Origin: Thermacetogenium sp. UBA5472
GTDB taxonomy: Bacteria > Bacillota > DSM-12270 > Thermacetogeniales > Thermacetogeniaceae
Length of the DNA: 6,481 bases
NCBI GenBank assembly: GCA_002426495.1
Contig: DIQC01000009.1
Coordinates: 1 to 6,481 of the forward strand
Direction: 5' to 3'
The position numbers and the translations under genes are program-made. Positions within the stretch are counted from its first letter, which is position 1. Every line of letters starts with the position of its first letter. Positions 1 to 6,163 of this stretch are shown in pieces. Below the pieces are notes generated by a model. That model was not told where the DNA came from. It did no database searches and saw only the letters and a list, made by a program, of their open reading frames with translations.

Positions 1-80
1 TATTCTGCTATTTTTTCAGCGTAAGTGCTTTTGCCGCTTCTAGCGCCCCCTGTAATAAAATAAAACTTGCCGCGTTTCAT
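1..80 (-). CDS. cobU: Adenosylcobinamide kinase / adenosylcobinamide-phosphate guanylyltransferase, N-terminal fragment (cut by window edge)
   Basis: Only the first 26 codons are in the window; the gene continues past base 1. The visible protein starts MKRGKFYFITGG and carries the P-loop GGARSGKS at residues 11-18, followed by TYAEKIAE. A GGARSGKS P-loop right after a short beta strand at the very N-terminus is characteristic of CobU/CobP. That family phosphorylates adenosylcobinamide and then transfers GMP to it, in the nucleotide-loop assembly stage of cobalamin synthesis in the cytosol. The ATG at 78-80 is preceded by GTGAGG about 7 nt upstream. This ribosome binding site overlaps the stop codon of the methyltransferase gene 9 bp upstream, so the two are probably cotranscribed and perhaps translationally coupled. 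No cobalamin riboswitch lies directly in front of it. Other cob genes would be expected downstream, outside the window. The family call rests on the N-terminal motif alone, but that motif is distinctive. Confidence 0.88.
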   Translation of the reverse strand, partial: MKRGKFYFITGGARSGKSTYAEKIAE

Positions 81-89
81 CGAATAACC

Positions 90-857
90 TCACTTCCCTG
101 GTGCAGTTTTTTGAGCAATATAAACGATGCGGGGTGTACCTGTATGAGGGGGGGAAAAAGTAAAAGCCTGATAGGTCCCCAGCAAAGTAAACCCTGAATT
201 GATCAATAATGACAATACATCTTCCAGATCATAAACTTTTTCCTGGTGTGTTTCTTCTAAGTCAACCCATTCTCCCCTATCCTCTTTAAATTTACCTGTT
301 ATCTTGATCTCCCATAACTGCGCTTGTTTATCGTATCTAGTAGACCAAGCCAGTGAGTACTCTCCTGGTTCTTCCACACTATCTTCATTACTCTGTGGAA
401 AAAGACGTGGCACATAGTTGAGATCAAAAATAAAAAAGCCCTCTTCATATAGATTGGCGAAGACAGATTGAAATGCAGCAGCCAATTTATTTATATCTAA
501 AATATAGTTTAAACCATCCTGAAAGCATACGGCAAGGTCAACCATTTGGTCAAGTCGAAAACAGCAGAGATCACACTGCTGGAATTTAACCCCATATCCC
601 TGCCGGACTGCCTTACGGCAAGCAATATCCAGCATTTCCGCAGATAAGTCGACACCGATGGTGTGATAACCACGCTTTGCCCAGGGAATGGTCGAATTTC
701 CCGTTCCGCATGCCAGATCTGCTACAGAATGAACCTTACCCTGAAATTTAGCAACCAGTTCTTCCACATAACTTACCCAAGCCTCATAATCAATTCCCTG
801 CATCAGCTGATCATAAAATAAAGCCAATTTTTCATAATTGGTCGTATCATCCACCAT
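90..857 (-). CDS. Class I SAM-dependent methyltransferase (YqeM-like), substrate unknown
   Basis: This is a 255-residue protein with the start I prefer. Motif I of the Rossmann-fold methyltransferases is clear: VADLACGTGN at about residues 45-54. An acidic strand end follows (GVDLS, D70), then a D96 position after strand 3, the VCFQDGLNYI segment and the FFIFDLN strand. The C-terminus ends in a strand RIVYIAQK. The N-terminal YEKLALFYDQLMQGIDYEAW resembles YqeM-type small-molecule or unknown-substrate methyltransferases. The reading frame is open for 52 more codons upstream, as far as 1013, but that longer version would overlap the VWA gene. The ATG at 855-857 has AGGGG 5 nt upstream and gives the family-typical N-terminus. 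It lies 104 bp after the VWA gene and 9 bp before cobU, which suggests a link to the cobalamin cluster. Nothing in the sequence identifies it as a corrin methyltransferase such as CbiF or CbiL, which belong to a different fold. Six cysteines, including CDLCC at 95-99, are more than I would expect. Confidence 0.85.
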   Translation of the reverse strand: MVDDTTNYEKLALFYDQLMQGIDYEAWVSYVEELVAKFQGKVHSVADLACGTGNSTIPWAKRGYHTIGVDLSAEMLDIACRKAVRQGYGVKFQQCDLCCFRLDQMVDLAVCFQDGLNYILDINKLAAAFQSVFANLYEEGFFIFDLNYVPRLFPQSNEDSVEEPGEYSLAWSTRYDKQAQLWEIKITGKFKEDRGEWVDLEETHQEKVYDLEDVLSLLINSGFTLLGTYQAFTFSPPHTGTPRIVYIAQKTAPGK

Positions 858-961
858 TTTCACCCCTATAAAGAGTTCCGGAGTCTCAGACGTTATCTGT
901 GAGGAATATGTCTGTATGAAGAAAGGCCCACTTGCCGGGATATATTTCGTCTGTTTGGCTT

Positions 962-2287
962 CTAGAGAAACTGTTTTCTGATAACTTTCTCCAAATGAGC
1001 CAGGGTGTAGCACTCATACATCTTCGATAAACGCTTATACTTTTGTACGGAGGCCAGATTATCCCACTCTGACTGGGGAAGGGTGTTAAGCCAGATTATA
1101 TCCTTGACTGACCTCTTTAGCTTAGTAAGCTCTTCCTCGGCATAATCGATATCCAAAGTCTTGGTATCGCTTAAAATGATCACAACTGTATCGGAAGTCA
1201 AGAGCAAGGGATATTTCTCACGCAGAGCGGAGAGAGCGTTTCCCATATTGGTGCCCTTTCCCCAAGTGCGGCTTTTCCCAATAAGTCTAACCATGGTATC
1301 CTCAAAGGAGTGCCGTTCATTAAAAAATGAGCTGACATATTCCAACTCTTCTGCAAAAATAAAGCTCTCTATGTTCTTGACCACAGCGCTCAATCCATAA
1401 ATAAACTGGATGACAAAGGCGGCGTATCTGGACATAGAACCGGAAACATCGCAGAACAATAATATCCTGGGCTTTTGAACTCTTTTCTGTTTATATTGTA
1501 GCTTAAAAATAATGCCACCATAGCGCACATTGGCTTTAATGCTGCGCCTCAGGTCTAATTTAACAGCCTTTTTGCTCTGTTTGTAACGCCTGGAGATCAT
1601 GGTTGCCAGTTTCCGAGAGAGATGTTTTAATATGTTGGTCACTTTAGGAAGATCCTGTTGACCGATTCTCTTCATATCCTCATAAAGGATGCTGCTGTCT
1701 TCCTGTAGTTCATCTACTATGGAGACCAAGGCCGGATCATCCACCCCGGGGTCATGAAGTGGATAGTACTCAGTAGATTCCTCACCCAGCCGCTGCTTCC
1801 AATAACGAAGAGACCCTCGCACCTGGGACTCCAGTGTCGGCTTAAACCTGTCGTAACGGTCATCAGGAGCACTGCTGGCTTTAAGATAATCTCTGATCTT
1901 TCTTTTTTCCTCCTCTGGGAGCTTAGCATAATAGAGCATCTCTTCTTCTGTCAGATCCAGAGTCTCCCCCTTGTAGGCAAGATCGGTTTCCGCATCCTCA
2001 AGCAGACGCAGTCCTTCTTCCTGCCTCTCTTTCCATTCCTGATTCTGCTTGATCTTGACTTCCGGAGCGACAAAAAAACTATCAAAGGACTGATTAAAGA
2101 TCACCTGTTGGTCGTGGTTTTTAACCAGCGTAGCAGACAAGGCCATTTTAACATGATCACGGTTCATAATATCTACCAGAACCAAGGCCTGCAAAGATGT
2201 GAGGGTTTCCAAAATACTGACCTGAATCCCTAAGTGCCTCAAAATATGCACAAAGCGTGCGATATTATTCTCAATATAGTTTTTCAA
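962..2287 (-). CDS. VWA domain-containing protein, CoxE-like (MoxR partner)
   Basis: This is a 441-residue soluble protein with no signal peptide or membrane segment. The N-terminal ~70 residues are a helical region. Residues 80-240 are charged and helical. The C-terminal half (about 270-441) is a von Willebrand A domain of the CoxE family: strand ILLFCD, then the MIDAS motif D280-V-S282-G-S284, the second metal ligand T346 in KGTNMG, and D374 in ILSDTKT. All expected metal-binding positions are present. The basic stretch LDLRRSIKANVRYGG before the first strand is also typical of CoxE proteins. In the family, such proteins work with MoxR-type AAA+ ATPases as chaperones that mature or load metal into enzymes; CoxD/CoxE for Mo-Cu CO dehydrogenase is the known example. 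Here the ATPase gene ends 15 bp upstream, so they form an operon pair. The start codon is TTG, with AGAGAGG 8 nt upstream; the next in-frame ATG is near codon 41 and would cut off conserved-looking sequence. The client is unknown and no CO dehydrogenase gene is visible. Confidence 0.9.
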   Translation of the reverse strand: MKNYIENNIARFVHILRHLGIQVSILETLTSLQALVLVDIMNRDHVKMALSATLVKNHDQQVIFNQSFDSFFVAPEVKIKQNQEWKERQEEGLRLLEDAETDLAYKGETLDLTEEEMLYYAKLPEEEKRKIRDYLKASSAPDDRYDRFKPTLESQVRGSLRYWKQRLGEESTEYYPLHDPGVDDPALVSIVDELQEDSSILYEDMKRIGQQDLPKVTNILKHLSRKLATMISRRYKQSKKAVKLDLRRSIKANVRYGGIIFKLQYKQKRVQKPRILLFCDVSGSMSRYAAFVIQFIYGLSAVVKNIESFIFAEELEYVSSFFNERHSFEDTMVRLIGKSRTWGKGTNMGNALSALREKYPLLLTSDTVVIILSDTKTLDIDYAEEELTKLKRSVKDIIWLNTLPQSEWDNLASVQKYKRLSKMYECYTLAHLEKVIRKQFL

Positions 2288-2295
2288 CCCTATAA

Positions 2296-2302
2296 CCTCT
2301 CT
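2296..2302 (-). promoter_or_regulatory. Ribosome binding site fixing a TTG start
   Basis: On the minus strand AGAGAGG lies 8 nt before the TTG at 2285-2287. It fills nearly the whole gap after the TAG stop of the MoxR gene (2303-2305). No ATG or GTG competes nearby. The arrangement suggests that the VWA gene is translated by ribosomes finishing the ATPase gene, which would couple the dose of the two partners. Confidence 0.7.
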
Positions 2303-3202
2303 CTACCTCTTGTTTATCATTTCCACTAATCCAAAGGGCCCCAGTTCTTTGTAAAATAGATCGATATCTTCTTTATCTTTGAGCAGTAAATTAATGGTAT
2401 CTTTGATATGCTTCTCTTCCAGTCTCTTGGCGTCAAATAAAACAAGTGCATTAGCCAGATCCAGTGTTTCAGAGATAGAAGGCTTCTTTTTGAAATCCTG
2501 TTCTCTCATATAGTGTACAGCCAGGGCAATATCCTCAGCCAGGCGGTCATTTACCTCAGGAACCTTAACCTTGATGATCTTCAATTCTTTTTCTATAGTA
2601 GGGAAATCAATATAGAGATAAACACATCTTCGTTTTAGGCCATCAGACAGCTCCCGTTCTCCGTTGTTGGTCAGGACAACCATCGGTATATGGTTAGCTT
2701 CTATAGTCCCCCATTCAGGTATGGAAACCTGAAAATCAGAAAGTACCTCAAACAGAAATGCTTCGAATTCCTCATCTGTTTTGTCAATTTCATCGATCAA
2801 GAGGACTGTCTTTTCTTGTGCTTGAATCGCCCTCAACAAAGGTCTCTCCAGCAGATAGCCGCGGGAAAAGAGGTCCTGCTCCACCATTTCTTCAGAAGCC
2901 GTATCTTTGATCAACTGTATTTTGATCAACTGCCTTTGATAATTCCACTCATATAATGCCTTATTCTCATCAAGCCCCTCATAGCACTGCAGGCGAATCA
3001 ATGCGGTTTGAAATACAGATGCCAGTACTTTGGCGATCTCTGTCTTCCCTACCCCTGGGGCACCGGTGATCAGTATTGGCTTTTCCAGGCGCAAGGCCAG
3101 GTACACAGGTACAATGATATCATCCTCAGCAATATAACCGGCTTTTTCAAACCCCTGGCGCAGTCTTTCTATTGTTATACTGCTTAAATTTTCCCGTTTC
3201 AT
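2303..3202 (-). CDS. MoxR-family AAA+ ATPase (CoxD-like)
   Basis: This is a 299-residue cytosolic ATPase. It has Walker A GAPGVGKT at residues 47-54, Walker B VLLIDEID at 133-140, a sensor-1 region VVLTNN at 175-180, and the segment GLKRRCVYLYIDFP (188-201). The last contains the likely arginine finger and is a hallmark of the MoxR/CoxD group. The C-terminal lid holds KKPSISETLDLANAL, also typical of this group. MoxR ATPases form ring oligomers and use ATP to remodel or activate client enzymes, usually with a VWA protein encoded next door. That partner follows here after 15 bp. The ATG is preceded by GAGGTGG about 6 nt upstream, a near-perfect site. The gene begins 22 bp after the LysM-NlpC/P60 gene, with no terminator between, so it probably shares the promoter near 4325-4353. 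Length and motifs are complete. The client protein cannot be read from this window. Confidence 0.92.
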   Translation of the reverse strand: MKRENLSSITIERLRQGFEKAGYIAEDDIIVPVYLALRLEKPILITGAPGVGKTEIAKVLASVFQTALIRLQCYEGLDENKALYEWNYQRQLIKIQLIKDTASEEMVEQDLFSRGYLLERPLLRAIQAQEKTVLLIDEIDKTDEEFEAFLFEVLSDFQVSIPEWGTIEANHIPMVVLTNNGERELSDGLKRRCVYLYIDFPTIEKELKIIKVKVPEVNDRLAEDIALAVHYMREQDFKKKPSISETLDLANALVLFDAKRLEEKHIKDTINLLLKDKEDIDLFYKELGPFGLVEMINKR

Positions 3203-3224
3203 CTACATCCACCTCATTTATGTT

Positions 3225-4283
3225 TTATATACGGTTTGCTCCATAATAACGATCTTTATACCATTGATAACATGAATCACCCTGAGATGTATAACATACT
3301 CCATAGTTTTCATTTCTGGCATGGATAAAGCTGCCATTGCCCGCGTAAATCCCTACATGAAAGACCTGTCCATTTTCCGCAAAAAAGAGCAGGTCGCCAG
3401 GTGCTGGGCTACTGACTCTGGTTCCCACACTAGACTGAGCGCTGGCTGTCCGCGGCAAACTGATACCATGCTGTTGATATACATAAGAAACAAAACCGGA
3501 ACAGTCAAAGCCGCTTGGGCTGCTCCCTCCAAGAACGTAAGGATAACCGACATACTGACTGGCTGTATCCACAACACTGGACTTCGGCTGGGCCTTGGGA
3601 GCCGGTTCCGGTTTTGGTTCAGGTTTTGGTTCAGGCTTCGGTTCCGGTTTTTGTTTTGAAGCGACAGGTGCCGGCGTTTCTGCAGGTGGCGTATTGTCCT
3701 GCTGATTTAAGGGCCTGGCTTCCCCTTTAACTAGTAAAACCATCCCTGGTGTAATTCGCTCACCTGTTAAATTATTGAGTTCTTTTATGGAAGCAACAGA
3801 TGTCCCACAGCCAGCAGCAATAGACCACAAGCTGTCACCTTCTTGTACAACAAACATCCCATGAACATCCATGCCTCTAGAGGATAAAGCCTCTGGGCCT
3901 TCGTCAGTTCTCTCTACCGGCTGGTCTGCCCCCTGGGCTGGTATCAGCAGTTCCTGCCCCAGTACAAGGCGATCTTCGGTCAAATTATTAAGCTCCTTGA
4001 TGGCATCAACAGATATTTGAAACTTTTGCGCAATCCCCCATAGACTATCTCCATCTTGAACAACATATTCCTCAGGAACAGAGGACTCTTCTGTCTCCTC
4101 CGGTGGTTCGGCTAACTCTGGTGACTCATCATTAATCTTGTTGTTCTGTTCACTGGCAATCGTCTCAGCAGAATGTGCAACATTTTTTTTGTTTACAGAG
4201 CTGTGTACCCCCAAGGCGACGGGCACAATAATTGACAAAACCGCAATACCTGTAATAATACCCCAAAAATACTTTCTAATCAT
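3225..4283 (-). CDS. Membrane-anchored cell-wall hydrolase: two LysM domains plus NlpC/P60 endopeptidase
   Basis: The protein has 352 residues. Residues 1-4 are basic and residues 5-26 form one hydrophobic segment, acting as an uncleaved anchor or signal peptide. An acidic linker (about 38-72) leads to LysM1 (73-115, YVVQDGDSLWGIAQKF) and LysM2 (144-186, FVVQEGDSLWSIA). A Pro-Glu-Pro-Lys repeat linker follows (212-227), then a C-terminal NlpC/P60 domain (about 235-352). The catalytic Cys261 is in FDCSGFV, His309 in HVGIYAG, and a third polar residue is His321 in FIHAR. The family cleaves peptidoglycan stem peptides, usually at D-Glu to diamino acid bonds, while LysM binds the glycan; the enzyme would act outside the membrane. 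The ATG has GGGAGG 6 nt upstream and a promoter lies in front. It heads a cluster with the MoxR and VWA genes. Extra cysteines occur in LysM2 (C159) and near the C-terminus (C330, C338). A sporulation or germination role is possible given the nearby spoVS, but this is not shown. Confidence 0.93.
   Translation of the reverse strand: MIRKYFWGIITGIAVLSIIVPVALGVHSSVNKKNVAHSAETIASEQNNKINDESPELAEPPEETEESSVPEEYVVQDGDSLWGIAQKFQISVDAIKELNNLTEDRLVLGQELLIPAQGADQPVERTDEGPEALSSRGMDVHGMFVVQEGDSLWSIAAGCGTSVASIKELNNLTGERITPGMVLLVKGEARPLNQQDNTPPAETPAPVASKQKPEPKPEPKPEPKPEPAPKAQPKSSVVDTASQYVGYPYVLGGSSPSGFDCSGFVSYVYQQHGISLPRTASAQSSVGTRVSSPAPGDLLFFAENGQVFHVGIYAGNGSFIHARNENYGVCYTSQGDSCYQWYKDRYYGANRI
3604..3651 (-). 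repeat. Four tandem 12-bp repeats encoding the PEPK linker
   Basis: Read on the plus strand, four copies of ggttc(c/a)ggtttt lie end to end at 3604-3615, 3616-3627, 3628-3639 and 3640-3651. The third copy ends in cttc instead of tttt. They encode the Lys-Pro-Glu-Pro linker (residues 212-227) between LysM2 and the NlpC/P60 domain. Because the unit is a multiple of three, copy-number changes would lengthen or shorten the linker without breaking the frame. Confidence 0.85.
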
Positions 4284-4324
4284 CTCTGCCCTCCCGAAAA
4301 ATTACAACATAAAGTTACACGTAA

Positions 4325-4353
4325 ATTATAATCTTCGTTATTAAGGCTGAGAA
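4325..4353 (-). promoter_or_regulatory. Putative SigA-type promoter for the LysM/NlpC-MoxR-VWA cluster
   Basis: On the minus strand, TTCTCA (plus 4348-4353, 4 of 6 matches to TTGACA) is followed by exactly 17 bp and a perfect TATAAT (plus 4325-4330). Transcription would start near 4318, leaving a leader of about 35 nt that contains the GGGAGG ribosome binding site. It sits in the 93-bp gap behind the PHP gene, the only gap in the centre of the window with a good promoter. No clear terminator separates it from the PHP gene, so some read-through is likely. Confidence 0.6.
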
Positions 4354-4376
4354 TCCTTCCTATATGTTACAATAGT

Positions 4377-5192
4377 CTATAAATTGCGCATTAATTTTAG
4401 GTTATCTACAGATTTTTTGGCAACACCCACCTCTCCTAAAGATGGATATTCTGTACCCGGACCATGGAAATCTGTGCCTCCTGTCATAACTAGACGGTGC
4501 TTATGGCAATAATCACTATATTTAGCAACCATATCGGGTGTATGGAGGGGATAGTAAACCTCAATCCCCAATAAGCCGTTTTCTGCCAAAATGGGAATTA
4601 AATCATCCCTTTCGGCCAGACCGGGATGTGCCAACACAGGAATACCCTTCGCCCTCTTGATGATCTCTAATGCTGACAGGGGATCGAGTTTTTTTCTGGG
4701 GACATAGCCAGGTTTTCCACGTGACAAATATCTTTCAAAGGCATCTTTAATTGATGTCACATAACCACCCTCTATCATAGCCTGAGCGAGATGGGGCCTG
4801 CAGATAGTTGCCTCACCGGCGATCCCTTTGACCTGTTCATAGTTTAGCTCTACACCCAATTCCGCCAACTTGGTGATCATGGTTTTTGCTCTCTGCTCTC
4901 TTGCCTGCCGTATTTCCTGAAGAGTATTTTGCAGTGACTGAGAATTATATTCTATATAATAACCAAGAAGATGAACTTCTGTCTCTTCCCAATCAGTATT
5001 GATTTCTATTCCGGGGATAACCTCCAGACCAGTTCCCCTGGCAGCTTCCTGGGCTTGATCGATACCTGCTGTTGTATCGTGATCTGTAAGGCTGATGACA
5101 GAAAGCCCTTTTTTTAAGGCGAGAGCAACAACCTGTTCGGGTGCCAGCTTTCCGTCAGAGGCTGTGCAGTGAATATGAAGATCAGCATACAT
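4377..5192 (-). CDS. PHP-domain metal-dependent phosphoesterase (COG0613/YciV-like)
   Basis: This 271-residue cytosolic protein has all the metal-binding motifs of the PHP family in order: DLHIHCTASDG at residues 4-14 (H6, H8, D13), TDHDT at 36-40, GIEIN with E63, H74 in VHLLGY, RPHLA with H134, LAHPG with H189, and GTDFHG with D241 and H243. Stand-alone proteins of this length belong to the group that includes E. coli YciV (Rnm/RNase AM) and the 3',5'-nucleoside bisphosphate phosphatase of Chromobacterium. They hydrolyse phosphoesters of nucleotides or short RNAs with a trinuclear metal centre. The exact substrate here is not readable from motifs. The ATG has AAAGGAG 8 nt upstream, placed directly behind the TAA stop of the dipeptidase gene; the gap is 13 bp, so the two are almost certainly cotranscribed and coupled. 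A link to DNA polymerase X or histidinol phosphatase, other PHP families, is less likely because the full insertion region (about 100-165) matches the COG0613 layout. Confidence 0.9.
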   Translation of the reverse strand: MYADLHIHCTASDGKLAPEQVVALALKKGLSVISLTDHDTTAGIDQAQEAARGTGLEVIPGIEINTDWEETEVHLLGYYIEYNSQSLQNTLQEIRQAREQRAKTMITKLAELGVELNYEQVKGIAGEATICRPHLAQAMIEGGYVTSIKDAFERYLSRGKPGYVPRKKLDPLSALEIIKRAKGIPVLAHPGLAERDDLIPILAENGLLGIEVYYPLHTPDMVAKYSDYCHKHRLVMTGGTDFHGPGTEYPSLGEVGVAKKSVDNLKLMRNL

Positions 5193-5205
5193 TTAATAAA
5201 CTCCT

Positions 5206-6138
5206 TTATAAGACAGCATTGAGAACTCGAAGGCAGTTCTCCCCGCAGATCTTTCGAATTGTCGTATCTTTATAATTTCTCTTTTTTAAAAAAGAAATAA
5301 GTTCAGGATAAATCGTAACATCATCAATTCCTGCCAACAGATTGTCTGTGCCATCAAAATCTGAACCAAAGCCTAGATAGTCATCTCCCACAAGATCGCA
5401 AATATGATCTATATGTCTCAACAACTGGTCTAATCCACTCCCCTGTTCGCCAAGAAAATCTGCTACGAAGTTGAGACCGATAACCCCTTTTTTTTGGGCA
5501 ATTCCTTTGATCTGCTCATCTGTCAAGTTACGTGGGTGATCCCAAACCGCTTGGGAATTAGAGTGAGATGCTATTACCGGAGCCTCGCATAATTCCAGAA
5601 CATCCCAAAAGCCCTTTTCCGCAATATGCGATACATCAACAATCATCCCTATCTTATTCATTTCTCTGACAACTTCCCTGCCAAATAGTGTAAGGCCACC
5701 TCCTGTCTGCATTTCTGCTACACCATCTGCAATTTCGTTGCGGTGATTCCAGGTGAGACATAGGCTGCGACCCCCCATCCGGTAGAGAACTCTCAACATA
5801 CGCAGATCCCCTTCTAAAACTTCGCCCCCTTCTACCGTTAACAACGCACCGCACTTTTTTGAATCGAGCAGTTGTAAAAGGGATTGATGAGAAGTTATTA
5901 ACTGCATAATCTCCTGGCTCTCCTCATACTGTTCCCAAAAATAATCACCCAATATGAGCACCTGTCTTAATGGGCTCAATGATGCTGTAATATCGGGAAA
6001 TAATGCAAAAAACTGAATCTTGATTCCTGCTGACTGCATCCTAGGAAGATCGAAATGACCAACCTGTGCTCTGTCCGTCAGTTTGCGGTTCCCTTGAAAT
6101 GCACCCAGAACCGAATCACAATGCATATCAATAATCAT
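5206..6138 (-). CDS. Membrane dipeptidase family protein (peptidase M19, renal dipeptidase-like)
   Basis: The protein has 310 residues from the ATG at 6136-6138. Despite the family name it has no signal peptide or membrane segment, so it is cytosolic. Zinc-site motifs are complete: DMHCDS at 4-9 (H6, D8), bridging glutamate E103 in LTVEGGE, H171 in VDVSH, H192 in IASHSN, R203 in HPRNLT, and D260 in GFGSDFDG. The segment LCLTWNHRNEIADG is also classic M19. Such enzymes hydrolyse dipeptides, often accepting a D-amino acid at the C-terminal side. The frame is open to a GTG at 6148-6150 followed directly by TTG, which would add four residues. I prefer the ATG because GAAGGTG (6148-6154) then sits 9 nt upstream and the protein begins MIIDMHCDS as relatives do. 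The PHP gene follows after 13 bp. A terminator hairpin ends about 25 bp in front of the start, so where transcription begins is unclear. Confidence 0.92.
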   Translation of the reverse strand: MIIDMHCDSVLGAFQGNRKLTDRAQVGHFDLPRMQSAGIKIQFFALFPDITASLSPLRQVLILGDYFWEQYEESQEIMQLITSHQSLLQLLDSKKCGALLTVEGGEVLEGDLRMLRVLYRMGGRSLCLTWNHRNEIADGVAEMQTGGGLTLFGREVVREMNKIGMIVDVSHIAEKGFWDVLELCEAPVIASHSNSQAVWDHPRNLTDEQIKGIAQKKGVIGLNFVADFLGEQGSGLDQLLRHIDHICDLVGDDYLGFGSDFDGTDNLLAGIDDVTIYPELISFLKKRNYKDTTIRKICGENCLRVLNAVL

Positions 6139-6147
6139 ACTATTCAA

Positions 6148-6154
6148 CACCTTC
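6148..6154 (-). promoter_or_regulatory. Ribosome binding site deciding the dipeptidase start
   Basis: On the minus strand GAAGGTG differs by one base from GGAGGTG and lies 9 nt before the ATG at 6136-6138. It overlaps the alternative GTG start codon itself, so the GTG (6148-6150) would have its Shine-Dalgarno sequence touching it, which is too close. This argues for the shorter, 310-residue protein. Confidence 0.6.
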
Positions 6155-6163
6155 TACGATAAT

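Noticed and set aside
858..961. Possible cobalamin riboswitch or terminator between the VWA and methyltransferase genes
   Set aside because: The gap is too short for a B12 riboswitch, no B12-box-like sequence is seen, and the only stems (CAGA/TCTG and a 3-bp GGC/GCC before TTTCTT) are too weak to be a terminator.
1161..1400. Open frame of 79 codons on the plus strand
   Set aside because: It lies wholly inside the VWA gene on the opposite strand, has no ribosome binding site or recognisable motif, and the minus-strand frame has clear MIDAS residues there.
1754..2233. Open frame of 159 codons on the plus strand
   Set aside because: It is antisense to the N-terminal half of the VWA gene; the composition looks like a reverse translation of a charged helical protein and no domain is visible.
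3321..3730. Overlapping frames on both strands over the LysM-NlpC/P60 gene, with RFRFWFRFWF-like repeats
   Set aside because: These are shadows of the PEPK repeat and catalytic domain; the 352-residue frame explains the region with intact domains.
4284..4376. Repeated TGTAA motifs on the minus strand of the promoter gap as operator sites
   Set aside because: Three TGTAA-like words occur in an AT-rich stretch, but spacing and symmetry are irregular and no known regulator site fits.
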